Positions 54,835 to 63,568 of a DNA stretch of 64,000 nt are shown here, one piece after another. Source of the DNA: Yoonia sp. GPGPB17 (GTDB taxonomy: Bacteria; Pseudomonadota; Alphaproteobacteria; Rhodobacterales; Rhodobacteraceae); the NCBI RefSeq assembly GCF_037892195.1, contig NZ_JATACI010000002.1, forward strand, positions 3,720,001 to 3,784,000. The letters run 5' to 3'. A program made the translations under genes and the position numbers. Numbering within the stretch: position 1 is the first letter of the stretch; each line of letters starts with the position of its first letter. The notes beneath the pieces are model-generated. The model was given only the letters and a program-made list of their open reading frames with translations. It did not search any database and was not told the DNA's origin.

Positions 54835-55120
54835 AGGCGCGATAGCGATCCCAAAACCGCTCATCGGCGCTGCGGTCGGATTGGCGGGTGTCCTGTGCCA
54901 GCTGCGGGTCTTCAAAGAAGGTGACAGCGCGCGCCTGATCCCGGCCTGAAAGAGATTGATTTGCGACCTGTTGAACGCAGGAACATAACGCAGGCGATGC
55001 CGCCCGGCGGTCTGCCTCTAGACAGGCGCGTGAGATATCACCCGTCGCGCCACCGCCGCCGCTGCCGCCACCACAGGCCGCCACCGATGCCAAAGCACCC
55101 GCCAATAAGAAATACCGCAT
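54791..55120 (-). CDS. lipoprotein with conserved Cys pairs
   Basis: A 109-residue lipoprotein: MRYFLLAGALASVAACGGGS with lipobox VAAC and a Gly-rich linker. The mature part has RACLEADRRAASPALCSCVQ and FTDLASEICRPVDA, so at least two disulfides are possible. Function unknown; small lipoproteins of this type with a CxC are common in Rhodobacteraceae. The coding end overlaps the phosphatase gene on the other strand by 44 bases. Start at 55120 is the only one with a proper signal. Confidence 0.65.
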   Translation of the reverse strand: MRYFLLAGALASVAACGGGSGGGGATGDISRACLEADRRAASPALCSCVQQVANQSLSGRDQARAVTFFEDPQLAQDTRQSDRSADERFWDRYRAFTDLASEICRPVDA

Positions 55121-55481
55121 TCGCCTATCCTCTGCCCGGCCCCCGGTTTGTTCCGGTTGATCCATTAAGGTTGCGCCCCACAAAGGTGAGTATGCCGGGG
55201 TGAGGGCAACGATGCAATTGGGGAATATCGTCTAGCCGATCTACAAAGGGCTGCGGTTGGGGTGGCCGCCTTCCCAACCCGAATGAAGTGAAACTTGCCT
55301 GAAGATCAGGCATTCATGTATAGCTTGTAAGTTGATCTAAAATACGCCTTTCGCGAGTATGTTGCGTTGGGAACAGAATAGAACGTGTCGGATGAATAAA
55401 GATTGTAGTGAGTTTTGAACCTGTCAGCGAAAGTCTTGGTGTTCAGAACCTGACAGCAAACCGAGGTGAAGGAAGAACCAC
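55121..55481. other. gene-free, AT-rich promoter region of the second Hint gene
   Basis: No gene seen. It contains a perfect hairpin TGCCTGA-AGA-TCAGGCA (55296-55312) and a direct repeat GAACCTGtCAGC / GAACCTGaCAGC (55417-55428 and 55446-55457). GC falls markedly after 55290. The Hint gene starts at 55482 after AGGTGAAGGAAG. Confidence 0.5.
55417..55457. repeat. direct repeat upstream of the Hint gene
   Basis: GAACCTGTCAGC at 55417-55428 and GAACCTGACAGC at 55446-55457, eleven of twelve bases identical, starts 29 bases apart and the second only 25 bases before the ATG. Could be a regulator site or a remnant of local duplication. Confidence 0.35.
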
Positions 55482-56531
55482 ATGCCAGTCATCGCGACAT
55501 TCAAAGCGATACAGTTTGGTGCGTTCAGCAATCCTCCGGCCGGTGGCAACGATCCATTCGTTTTAGCGAATGACAATGCTGATGATTTCTTGAACGTCTC
55601 TATTGATGACGATGATACGGTAATTGATGGCGACACGATCACCAATGAGGTGCCTGACGACGGCAACCAGATTGCAACTGTTACGGATTCTGACGGAAAT
55701 CTCGTCTCTACCGACGCCTGCTATATCGAGTGGACTGCGACATATACCGGGGCGAACGGCCAGGTTATTGAGGTTTGGCGATTTGAACTCGACAATGGCT
55801 TAAGGCTTTTTGCCGTCTCGGAGATACCCGAGGCTGGTGTTGTGTTCACGACCAATAACAAAGATCAGGGTGCAGATAACCTTGACCCCGCTGACGTTCC
55901 CGACACACCATGCCTGACCCGGGGCACGCTGATCAAAACGGCTGATGGGTTGCGGGCGATTGAAACTTTGCAGAAAGGCGATTCCATTGCGCTGTTTGAC
56001 GAAGGATACGCCACGCTGCGCTGGATTGGTGCGCGCACCTTTGGCCCGTCAGAGCTGAAGTCAAAACCAAAACTATTGCCGATCCGGATTGTGCAAGGGG
56101 CGCTGGGCGAAGGGTTGCCCCAACGGGATATGCTTGTCTCACGGCAGCACAGGATGCTTGTGCGGTCAATGATTGCGATGCGGATGTTCGGGTCGCCCGA
56201 GGTTCTGATCGCGGCAAATAAGCTAACCCATCTGCCGGGTATCTTTGTCGATCACGGTATCGGATCAGTCACTTATTATCACCTGCTCTTTGATGATCAC
56301 GAAATCATTCTTGCAGAAGGCGCGCCAACCGAAAGCCTGTTTACCGGACCTGAGGCATTGTCAGCGCTTGGTCCGGATGCACGGGAAGAAATATCCGAGA
56401 TTTTCCCGGCTTTGCGCGCATTAGATTATGCGCCGGTACCCGCGCGACTGATCCCCGCCACCAAGAAACAAAAAGAGCTGGCGCTCCGGCATCACAAGAA
56501 CCAAAAGCAACTGTTCAACCTGACCAGTTAG
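55482..56531 (+). CDS. Hint-domain protein (copy 2)
   Basis: A 349-residue protein with an acidic N-terminal domain (NDNADDFLNVSIDDDDTVID) and a Hint domain starting at PCLTRGTLIKTADGLRAIET. It has the core QRDMLVSRQHRMLVRSMIAM and GIFVDHGIGSVTYYHLLFDD, matching the tail of the protein at 42996-44081. Acidic Asp-rich repeats suggest calcium binding, as in type I secreted proteins. The leading Cys could initiate self-cleavage. Function beyond that is unknown. Confidence 0.8.
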   Translation: MPVIATFKAIQFGAFSNPPAGGNDPFVLANDNADDFLNVSIDDDDTVIDGDTITNEVPDDGNQIATVTDSDGNLVSTDACYIEWTATYTGANGQVIEVWRFELDNGLRLFAVSEIPEAGVVFTTNNKDQGADNLDPADVPDTPCLTRGTLIKTADGLRAIETLQKGDSIALFDEGYATLRWIGARTFGPSELKSKPKLLPIRIVQGALGEGLPQRDMLVSRQHRMLVRSMIAMRMFGSPEVLIAANKLTHLPGIFVDHGIGSVTYYHLLFDDHEIILAEGAPTESLFTGPEALSALGPDAREEISEIFPALRALDYAPVPARLIPATKKQKELALRHHKNQKQLFNLTS

Positions 56532-56678
56532 ATCCATGTCGTTCGCGTGGGTTAGGGCTCCGACCTGATGCAGATCCTGTTGCTATCCCGGTTGACCGGG
56601 ATAGTCACGTGGCGCTGGTGGATTGGCCACCACACCATCTCGCTTGACCAACCCTGAAAACCCCACCATATCCCTGCC

Positions 56679-58477
56679 ATGACTGATCTTTCGCATATCC
56701 GTAACTTCTCGATCGTGGCGCATATTGACCACGGCAAATCGACGCTTGCTGACCGCTTGATCCAATCCACCAACACGGTGGCCGATCGGGATATGAAGGC
56801 GCAGCTTCTCGATAGTATGGATATCGAGCGCGAACGCGGGATCACGATCAAGGCCAACACGGTGCGCATCGACTACAAAGCCGACAATGGCGAGGATTAT
56901 GTCCTTAACCTGATCGACACCCCCGGCCACGTCGACTTTGCCTATGAGGTATCGCGGTCCATGCGGGCCGTTGAAGGCTCCCTGCTGGTTGTGGACAGCA
57001 CCCAGGGGGTGGAGGCGCAGACGCTGGCCAATGTCTACCAAGCCATTGATGCCGATCATGAAATCGTACCCGTCCTGAATAAGATCGATCTGCCCGCAGC
57101 GGAATGCGACCGGGTGGCCGAACAGATCGAAGACGTGATCGGCATCGACGCATCCGGCGCGATTCAGGTCAGCGCCAAAACCGGCATTGGGATTAAGGAC
57201 ACGCTGGAAGCTATCGTCAACCTGCTGCCCCCGCCTGAGGGTGACCGCGATGCGCCGCTCAAGGCGATGCTGGTGGATTCATGGTACGACAGCTACCTCG
57301 GCGTCATCGTTCTGGTCCGCGTCATCGACGGGGTGATGAAAAAGAACGACCGGGTTAAGTTCATGTCGAACGGCACGATCCACGGGATCGACAAGATCGG
57401 CGTGTTCCGCCCGCAGATGCAGGACGTGGCCGAACTGGGGCCGGGTGAGATCGGGTTCATTACGGCCTCCATCAAGCAGGTGCGCGATACCCGAGTGGGG
57501 GATACGATCACCTCGGAACGCAAAGGCTCCGAGGTGGCGCTGGACGGTTTTAAGCCCGCACAGCCGGTGGTGTTCTGCGGGCTGTTCCCCGTGGACAGCT
57601 CCGAATTCGAAGACCTGCGCGATGCCATCGACAAGCTGGCGCTCAACGATGCGTCCTTCAGCAATGAGATGGAAACGTCAGCGGCCCTCGGCTTCGGCTT
57701 CCGCTGCGGCTTCCTCGGGCTTCTTCACCTCGAAGTCATCCGCGACCGGATTGAGCGGGAATACAACATTGAGCTGATCACGACGGCGCCGTCGGTCATC
57801 TACCACGTCTACATGCGCGATGGAGAGATGATCGAGTTGCACAACCCCGCCGACATGCCTGACATGACCCATGTGGACCATCTGGAGGAACCGCGGATCA
57901 AGGCCACAATCCTTGTGCCCGATGACTACCTCGGCGATGTGCTGAAACTCTGTCAGGATCGGCGGGGGTACAGCAGGACCTGACCTATGCAGGCTCCCGC
58001 GCGATGGTGGTCTATGACCTGCCGCTGAACGAGGTGGTATTTGACTTCTATGACCGGCTGAAATCCGTGACCAAGGGCTATGCGTCTTTTGATTACCAGA
58101 TGACGGGGTATCAACAGGACAATCTGGTGAAAATGTCGGTGCTGGTGAACGACGAACCCGTCGATGCGCTGTCCATGATGGTGCACCGTGACCGGGCCGA
58201 GATGCGCGGACGGGCGATGGTCGAAAAGCTCAAAGATCTGATCCCCCGCCACATGTTCAAAATCCCGATCCAGGCGGCCATCGGCGGCAAAGTCATCGCG
58301 CGCGAGACGCTCTCCGCACTGCGCAAAGACGTGACGGCCAAATGCTATGGCGGCGACGCGACGCGGAAACGCAAGCTCTTGGACAAGCAGAAGGCCGGTA
58401 AGAAAAAGATGCGGCAGTTCGGGAAAGTGGATATCCCTCAGGAAGCGTTTATTTCGGCGTTGAAGATGGATGGGTAG
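56679..58477 (+). CDS. lepA: elongation factor 4 (LepA), interrupted by an apparent frameshift
   Basis: A translational GTPase of about 599 residues that back-translocates or aids ribosome assembly. G1 [21 protein letters not shown]3 [14 protein letters not shown] and G4 [15 protein letters not shown] are present. The LepA-specific C-terminal domain ([40 protein letters not shown]) closes the protein. The frame breaks at a G5 run (57964-57968); one added G gives [20 protein letters not shown]. The gene is conserved in nearly all bacteria, so a sequencing loss is likely. Confidence 0.96.
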
Positions 58478-58662
58478 GTTGGACGAACTAGTTTCAACAT
58501 AGCAACGTTGTTTTGTGTCAAGTGAGCAGTCTAGTCACCATCTTTTGCGATACTCCAAGTTTATGGTCCGGAAGTCGCGGGTTATCTTTGATGCTTTGTC
58601 GGCTTGACGGAAATGGACTGCACTTCGGGTTCATCCTGCAATGAACTACTCCTGAAACAGAC

Positions 58663-59295
58663 CTACTTTATGGCATCTTTGATCTGGCGAATTGCCTCTT
58701 CTTCGAAAAGAGTATCAATTGACCCTTCAGGATTAGGGGTGAAAAAGAGTTCTTCATAGCTAGTCGTCACTGGAACCATACTAGGGCCAATCAGATTTTG
58801 TTCGGTACCTTCCTGAAAACCAAGTAGGTTTGGGTCAACAAATCCCCGTATCCGATATGTGCCGTCTTCGTTTCGTGAAATTGACTCCAGCTGGCCAAAT
58901 GAGCTGCCATCTTCGTTGAAGAAGATCGACTTGCGCGCAGATTCGGTTATCGCTGCGAGAGTGAATGTGCCGTTGTTTCGAGAGTCACATGTATCTTCGA
59001 CTGCGCGCACTTCGGAAAGCTCCATGCTGACTCGTGTACCATCACAAAACTCGAAATTCTGGCCAGTCATTACCGCTTCGGGTCCTGTTAGAAAGTATCC
59101 AAGCCGCGGGCGGATATTACTTAGGAGCCTGTAGTGGGTCGCGATCCTCTGATCCGCCTCAGTTTGCGAACTTTGAGCCACGGCAGCGACAGTCTGGCCC
59201 AGACAAACTGCTGCCGTGAGCAGTCCGCGTGTGACTAAGGATCTAAGTACGTCACCGTAATTTGCCCGGTTTGCAAAGGAATGCGGATTATCCAT
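58663..59295 (-). CDS. secreted hypothetical protein of an AT-rich insert
   Basis: A 210-residue protein with an N-terminal export signal (RSLVTRGLLTAAVCLGQTVA, cleavage near VAQ). The mature part has FCDGTRVSMELSEVRAVEDT and SIFFNEDGSSFGQLESISRN. No family recognised. GC content is below that of lepA. It is followed on the same strand, 55 bases upstream, by a membrane-protein gene; both lie in an apparent insert between lepA and 60209. Confidence 0.5.
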   Translation of the reverse strand: MDNPHSFANRANYGDVLRSLVTRGLLTAAVCLGQTVAAVAQSSQTEADQRIATHYRLLSNIRPRLGYFLTGPEAVMTGQNFEFCDGTRVSMELSEVRAVEDTCDSRNNGTFTLAAITESARKSIFFNEDGSSFGQLESISRNEDGTYRIRGFVDPNLLGFQEGTEQNLIGPSMVPVTTSYEELFFTPNPEGSIDTLFEEEAIRQIKDAIK

Positions 59296-59350
59296 TTTTC
59301 CTTTTTTCCCGTTATTGTGCCGACGACTATTACGCTATCTGCGGTTGTAA

Positions 59351-59803
59351 CTAGATGCAATAACGGTGGAACCCCCCGGTGCCAAACAAACGTTCCAATT
59401 CTGTTTGTTGCTGTTGCGATAAAGCTATGTGGTTCAGATGTGCCGTTTGCGACTCAGCCAATCTCATTCCTGCCGACCTGCTGGTAGCCAAAGAGTACAG
59501 TATGCAAAAGGAAACGAGAGGGACTATCACAAACTTGAGCCATTCGTCTGAGTCGCCCACGCCGGACCGAACCGCCTTTGTTAGCAGTGCCAAAAACGCC
59601 GCCAAGGCATACAGCAATTGGTCGTCCCTAAAGCCGGACACAATAGCGATAACTGAGTGAGAGAGGATTTCATTGACACTAGAAGGAACTTCCCAAAGTC
59701 CAACGTCAAAATATAGATAGTATCCGTAAAGGAAGGAATATCCCACGAGATAGAGCGACGCAGAAAGCAAGGTTATGGCGATCGCAAGTCTAACGTCGGT
59801 CAT
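59351..59803 (-). CDS. hypothetical membrane protein of the same insert
   Basis: A 150-residue protein with three predicted helices (LAIAITLLSASLYLVGYSFL, LLYALAAFLALLTKAV, LKFVIVPLVSFCILYSLATS) and a polar C-terminus with QQQQTELERLFG. No family recognised. Start at 59803 (MTDVRLAIAI) is preferred to 59821. Low GC, like its downstream neighbour. Confidence 0.5.
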   Translation of the reverse strand: MTDVRLAIAITLLSASLYLVGYSFLYGYYLYFDVGLWEVPSSVNEILSHSVIAIVSGFRDDQLLYALAAFLALLTKAVRSGVGDSDEWLKFVIVPLVSFCILYSLATSRSAGMRLAESQTAHLNHIALSQQQQTELERLFGTGGFHRYCI

Positions 59804-60208
59804 TCCGTTCCTCCCAAGCAAAAACTAAGAAAAGTGTCATAGTTTAAGGTTAACGACACGATAACGCCTCGAACTCCAAAGTATAGATGTCGCGTCTTTC
59901 GCTAGAGGAACTCAAGAATGACCCCGTACCTCCCGCCATCCATCCTCATCCACCGCCTTCAACCGCTTGAGCGCCGCTTCCGCCTCGGCCCGGAGCGCCG
60001 CTTTCGCGTCGCGCTTCACCACCTCCACCTCGGCCACCAGCGTGTCGACTTCGGGCAACGACGTGCCAGTCGCCGCCGAGCCGAGGTTGATTGCGCGTTG
60101 ACGACCGGCGGGCACCCGACATCAAACAAAGCCATGAACCCGACGAGACTATAATACTCAACTACGACGACAGCCGCAGAGAGAGCGCATTCTCATCGAC
60201 ACTAAATC
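59804..60208. other. gene-free stretch with a possible decayed frame
   Basis: Between 59912 and 60115 the minus strand has an open frame with alpha-helical, Ala/Glu/Arg-rich sequence (EVDTLVAEVEVVKRDAKAAL), GC-rich and likely the tail of a lost gene; it has no clear start. The rest shows no coding signal. Confidence 0.3.
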
Positions 60209-60577
60209 TCAGACGAACCCCCGCACCCAAAGCACGAATAGCAGTAAAACGGCCGTTACCAGCAAGGCAAGTGCAATCGACGCCACCAGATTGAGCGCCG
60301 CATCGCGCCGTTGTGTCGCGATATCAACACTGCCCAGATGGGCCATGACGTTGCGGTGCGCCCTTTGCGCCTTTGCCATATCAATCATTTTGGCCAGCTT
60401 TGGATTTGCGGCCAAGGCAACGCCCTGCGCCAGATAGCTCGCATCCTGGCGTACCCGGCGCGGTAGCAGCCGCCCCGCCTTGCGGATCTGCGCGTCAAGG
60501 GACTTGCCACGCACGCGTAGCTGACCCTCCATCGCCGCACGCACTTCGTCCACCATCTGTTGCAACGTCTTTGCCAT
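60209..60577 (-). CDS. tail-anchored hypothetical membrane protein
   Basis: A 122-residue protein: a basic, helical cytosolic part (MAKTLQQMVDEVRAAMEGQL, ARKAGRLLPRR-like IRKAGRLLPRRVRQDASYLA) and one C-terminal membrane helix (LNLVASIALALLVTAVLLLF). Function unknown. It diverges from the hydrolase gene, starts 79 bases apart, so a shared promoter is likely. Confidence 0.6.
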   Translation of the reverse strand: MAKTLQQMVDEVRAAMEGQLRVRGKSLDAQIRKAGRLLPRRVRQDASYLAQGVALAANPKLAKMIDMAKAQRAHRNVMAHLGSVDIATQRRDAALNLVASIALALLVTAVLLLFVLWVRGFV

Positions 60578-60656
60578 GGCGCACCGGGTAAAGGCTCGGG
60601 GCGATTTGCTCAATCCCTCTGGTCCCCGGCGGCGCGGAAGGGTAGCAAGTAGATGC

Positions 60657-61394
60657 ATGTTGAACACGGTGACATATGACGGGCCTGCTGGCCCACCGCT
60701 GCTGATCGCGCATGGGCTCTTTGGGTCGGCGCGCAACTGGGGGTGATTGCGAAGCGGTTGTCGGCCGCGCGGACCGTGATCGCAGTGGATATGCGGAACC
60801 ATGGCAGCAGCGATTGGTCCGATAGCCACAGCTACGCCGATCTGGCGGGTGATCTGGCCGACGTGATCACCGAACCTGCGGATGTGCTGGGGCATTCGAT
60901 GGGGGGCAAGGCGGCGATGGTGCTGGCGTTGCAGAACCCCGCTTTGGTCAACCGCCTGATCGTCGCCGATATCGCGCCGGTCAGCTATGGGCACAGCCAG
61001 ATGGGACCGATTGAGGCGATGCGCCGCGTTGATCTGGCAACCATCGAAAACCGAAGCAATGCGAAAACACAGCTCGGCACTTTGGAACCGGGTGTCGCCG
61101 ACTTCCTGCTGCAAAGCCTTGATATGAAAGAGGGGCGCTGGCGGCTGAACCTTGATATCCTCAGGGCCGAAATGGATAAGATCATCGGATTCCCCGACAT
61201 CACGGGGCGGTTTGACGGACCGACGTTGTTCCTGTCAGGCGGCGCATCCGACTATGTGCAACGCGAAGCGCGGCCCCAAATCAAAACCCTTTTCCCCAAC
61301 GCCAAATTCGCCAAAATCCCCGGCGCTTAGCCACTGGCTGCACGCCGAAAAACCGCGCGAGTTTGAGGCTGCAGTCAGCGCTTTCCTTGGCTGA
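60657..61394 (+). CDS. alpha/beta hydrolase (YbfF-like esterase), two apparent frame breaks
   Basis: A hydrolase of about 245 residues. The oxyanion region is LLIAHGLFGSARNWG, VDMRNHGSSDWSDSHSYADL follows, and the nucleophile elbow is DVLGHSMGGKAAMVLALQNP. The catalytic His is in HWLHAEKPREFEAAVSAFLG. First break: a G5 run at 60739-60743, where one added G gives NWGVIAKRLSAART. Second: GCTTAGC at 61325-61331 just before the catalytic His; GCCGGC gives the expected G-A-G-H-W. Both are probably sequence errors. Relatives cleave short acyl esters or acyl-CoA. Confidence 0.85.
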
Positions 61395-61466
61395 CAGACA
61401 CAGCCTTGCCCGCCCCGGCGCGGCCCGCTAATCTGCGGTGAAATCGTCTAACGAAAGAGACCCATC

Positions 61467-61580
61467 ATGACCCGTATCGCCCTGATCATCGCCATCCTCG
61501 GCTTGGCCGCATGTGAAACCGTACAAGGGGTGGGCCGCGATATCACCAACGCCGGGGCCGCGATCGACCGCTCACTTTAG
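61467..61580 (+). CDS. entericidin-like lipoprotein
   Basis: A 37-residue lipoprotein, MTRIALIIAILGLAACETVQ and then GVGRDITNAGAAIDRSL. The lipobox is LAAC, and the tail VQGVGRDITNAGAAI is the conserved entericidin A/B pattern. Entericidins are small membrane lipopeptides linked to stress-induced lysis in enterobacteria; the role in alphaproteobacteria is not established. AAAGAGA lies before the ATG. Monocistronic. Confidence 0.85.
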   Translation: MTRIALIIAILGLAACETVQGVGRDITNAGAAIDRSL

Positions 61581-61590
61581 GGCGCGCCTA

Positions 61591-61779
61591 TCAGCCTTTG
61601 TTGGTCGTGATGGCCTGCGCCACATAGTAGCTGACAGGCATGGCCAGCACGGCCCCAACACCCGCCGCAATCACGATGGGCACCAATGTGTCATACCCGG
61701 CGGTCAGGGCCGCGATAACCAGAATACCGGCCATTGTTGTGCCGATGAATGAATAAAGCATGGATGCAAGACGCAGCAT
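61591..61779 (-). CDS. small two-helix membrane protein
   Basis: A 62-residue protein with two hydrophobic helices (MLYSFIGTTMAGILVIAALT and LVPIVIAAGVGAVLAMPVSY). Similar proteins in Rhodobacteraceae are misnamed CTP synthetase in databases; nothing here supports that. Function unknown. An FNR-type box lies 60-73 bases above its start, suggesting oxygen control. It converges with the entericidin gene. Confidence 0.6.
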   Translation of the reverse strand: MLRLASMLYSFIGTTMAGILVIAALTAGYDTLVPIVIAAGVGAVLAMPVSYYVAQAITTNKG

Positions 61780-62265
61780 TGGGATCACTCCAGTGAATGT
61801 GATGTGCAAAGCTTAACAATCGGGGGTATGCCGCGTCATTGACTCAGGTCAAACGCGCGTGGATCTAAACACAAGAATATGATTTTATTTGTAAAATATT
61901 GAGTAGCGGTGCGCTCACACGGAGCGCATTCGAACTGCATCATGCCTAATTCTGATGATGCCGCAACTGATCAAATTGACTACCCCGCAGCTCAATGCCG
62001 CAGATCGAGTGCCGCCTGACTTTCCACCTACCTCATCTTTGGTGCACCCCGCCTGACGCGGAAGGCGCTGCGCCAGTCGTTCCAACCCGTCCGGCGTCAT
62101 CTTGCAAAGCGCAGTAATAAGCGCCGATTTTCAATCCTCCTCGTCGGTTGGGCGCCATGTCACGCGTTCGGTTGATACCAACCCATCTAGTACTGTTGAA
62201 TGAAGAAATGGCCGCTCGCCGCGTTGAGTTGGCCATTCTGAAAACAGCCAACCACATCGCCTAAG
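61780..62265. other. gene-free stretch with an FNR-type box and degenerate sequence
   Basis: Apart from the FNR-type box I see no functional unit. On the minus strand between about 61915 and 62260 two overlapping frames contain protein-like words (GAYYCALQDDAGRVGTTGAA; LERLAQRLPRQAGCTKDEVG) but no start or family, so a decayed gene is possible. Confidence 0.35.
61839..61852. promoter_or_regulatory. FNR-type box upstream of the small membrane protein
   Basis: TTGAC-TCAG-GTCAA, a perfect TTGAY-N4-RTCAA palindrome, 60-73 bases before the start at 61779 on the minus strand. Confidence 0.6.
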
Positions 62266-62670
62266 TCACGCGGTGTCGCGTGGACGGAGAAGGAACAGGC
62301 CCCCCAAGCCTCCGATCGTGCCGATCACATGGTTCATCTCTGCGACGACGTCCGGCGCGTGTAGACCCCAGACCGGCCAAGCCGCCCACCAACCAAGATA
62401 GTAGAATACGGCCATGAAGGTCACGATGCCCCAGGCCTCGCCAGTGAGTTTCGCAGCCCTGACAGCGACCCAAACCAGCAGCAGGTTGACCCCTAGCGCC
62501 AGCATCGCGCCGCGAAACGCATGGTAATTTGAATGGGTCGGCGCATCGGGCAGATTCACAGACTGAAACTCTGGGTTCCAGGTAAAGTTGATTGTGTACC
62601 AAAAGCTGATGAAGCCCCCGATCAGGCCAAGCAAAAGCAAAAGCCGACCGACCAAAATTCTTGAGTTCAT
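62266..62670 (-). CDS. four-helix membrane protein downstream of the Crp/Fnr gene
   Basis: A 134-residue membrane protein (MNSRILVGRLLLLLGLIGGF, LALGVNLLLVWVAVRAAKL, WGIVTFMAVFYYLGWWAAW, GTIGGLGGLFLLRPRDTA). No family recognised. It lies 151 bases downstream of, and on the same strand as, a Crp/Fnr-type regulator, and may be its target. Start at 62670 is preferred to 62694. Confidence 0.6.
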   Translation of the reverse strand: MNSRILVGRLLLLLGLIGGFISFWYTINFTWNPEFQSVNLPDAPTHSNYHAFRGAMLALGVNLLLVWVAVRAAKLTGEAWGIVTFMAVFYYLGWWAAWPVWGLHAPDVVAEMNHVIGTIGGLGGLFLLRPRDTA

Positions 62671-62821
62671 TTCACGTTTCCTTTGTGGCGGCACGTAACC
62701 GCAGTGTCATTCAAGTGCAATTCACGCTCTTGCAAAGTGAAAACTATGCCCATCGAAGGAGGGAACAGCACCTTCTCCGGCCTGCCGTATCGTGGGCGGG
62801 GGCTTCACGCCTTATCTTTTG

Positions 62822-63361
62822 TTAAGAGAGGTGTGCTTTCTTGCGAATTCTGCTGAGCGAGACCGGTGTTATCCCAAGATAAGACGCTATGTAGTGCAGT
62901 GGAACGAAATCCAGAATGTCTGGTTCTTCTGCGATCAAGGCCCGGTACCGCTCTTCCGGCGTTCTCGCAATACGGTCCACGAAAAGGTCTTGATAGTTCA
63001 CCAAGCAGTGGACCATGACTGATTCCATGTAATCCTTCAGGCCAGGAGTTCGCGCTGCCTCCCGCTCGAACTCGGCTTTGCCCAGCAAACGCACCACACA
63101 AGGTGTAATGGTCTCAAGTTCGTATTTACTTGGTTCTTCGGTGTGCATGTTCTGCAAAGAGGCGCAGAGTTCGCCGGGCAGGAAGAACTTTACTGAGACA
63201 TCCGCACCATCCTTGTTGTGCCAGAGCCGAATACAACCAGACTCAATGAAGTAGGCGTCTTAGCTCACATCGCCGAAGTGTAGAAGCGTGCAGTGTTTCG
63301 GAAACGTCTTGGAAACGCCGAGCCGTGAGAACAATCCTTGTAGCTCATCCGAAACCTTCAT
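62822..63361 (-). CDS. Crp/Fnr-family regulator, interrupted by an in-frame stop
   Basis: About 179 residues. Effector-binding domain (CTLLHFGDVS, then DAYFIESGCIRLWHNKDGAD, KFFLPGELCASL) and a C-terminal HTH (LHYIASYLGITPVSLSRIRK). Codon 34 is TAA in the same frame as the rest; the context AGC-TAA-GAC would read S-R-D with CGG, which fits the family (VSRDAYFIESG). The GCTAAG context resembles the scars in other genes. No N-terminal Cys cluster, so it is not a true Fnr oxygen sensor. Either a pseudogene or an artefact. Confidence 0.75.
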
Positions 63362-63568
63362 GTGTGCTTTCCTACCCTTCAATCGCCCGCAGACAGCCTT
63401 TTGCATTGGTAATAGTGGCAAGTCGCAACGCGCAAGCTGTCCGCACGCCCATCTACGCAATTGCCAATCGCATCACAAAGCTACCGAAGCAGACATTGAT
63501 TCTGAAAAATGCTAAAGCGGTTTTGCCTCAAAGCAGCCTATTGATGGTGCCGTCATGTCTTGTCAGCT

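Noticed and set aside
63362..63568. Extra coding sequence between the Crp/Fnr gene and the right-edge phosphatase
   Set aside because: Overlapping open frames exist, but none has a ribosome site or recognisable motif.
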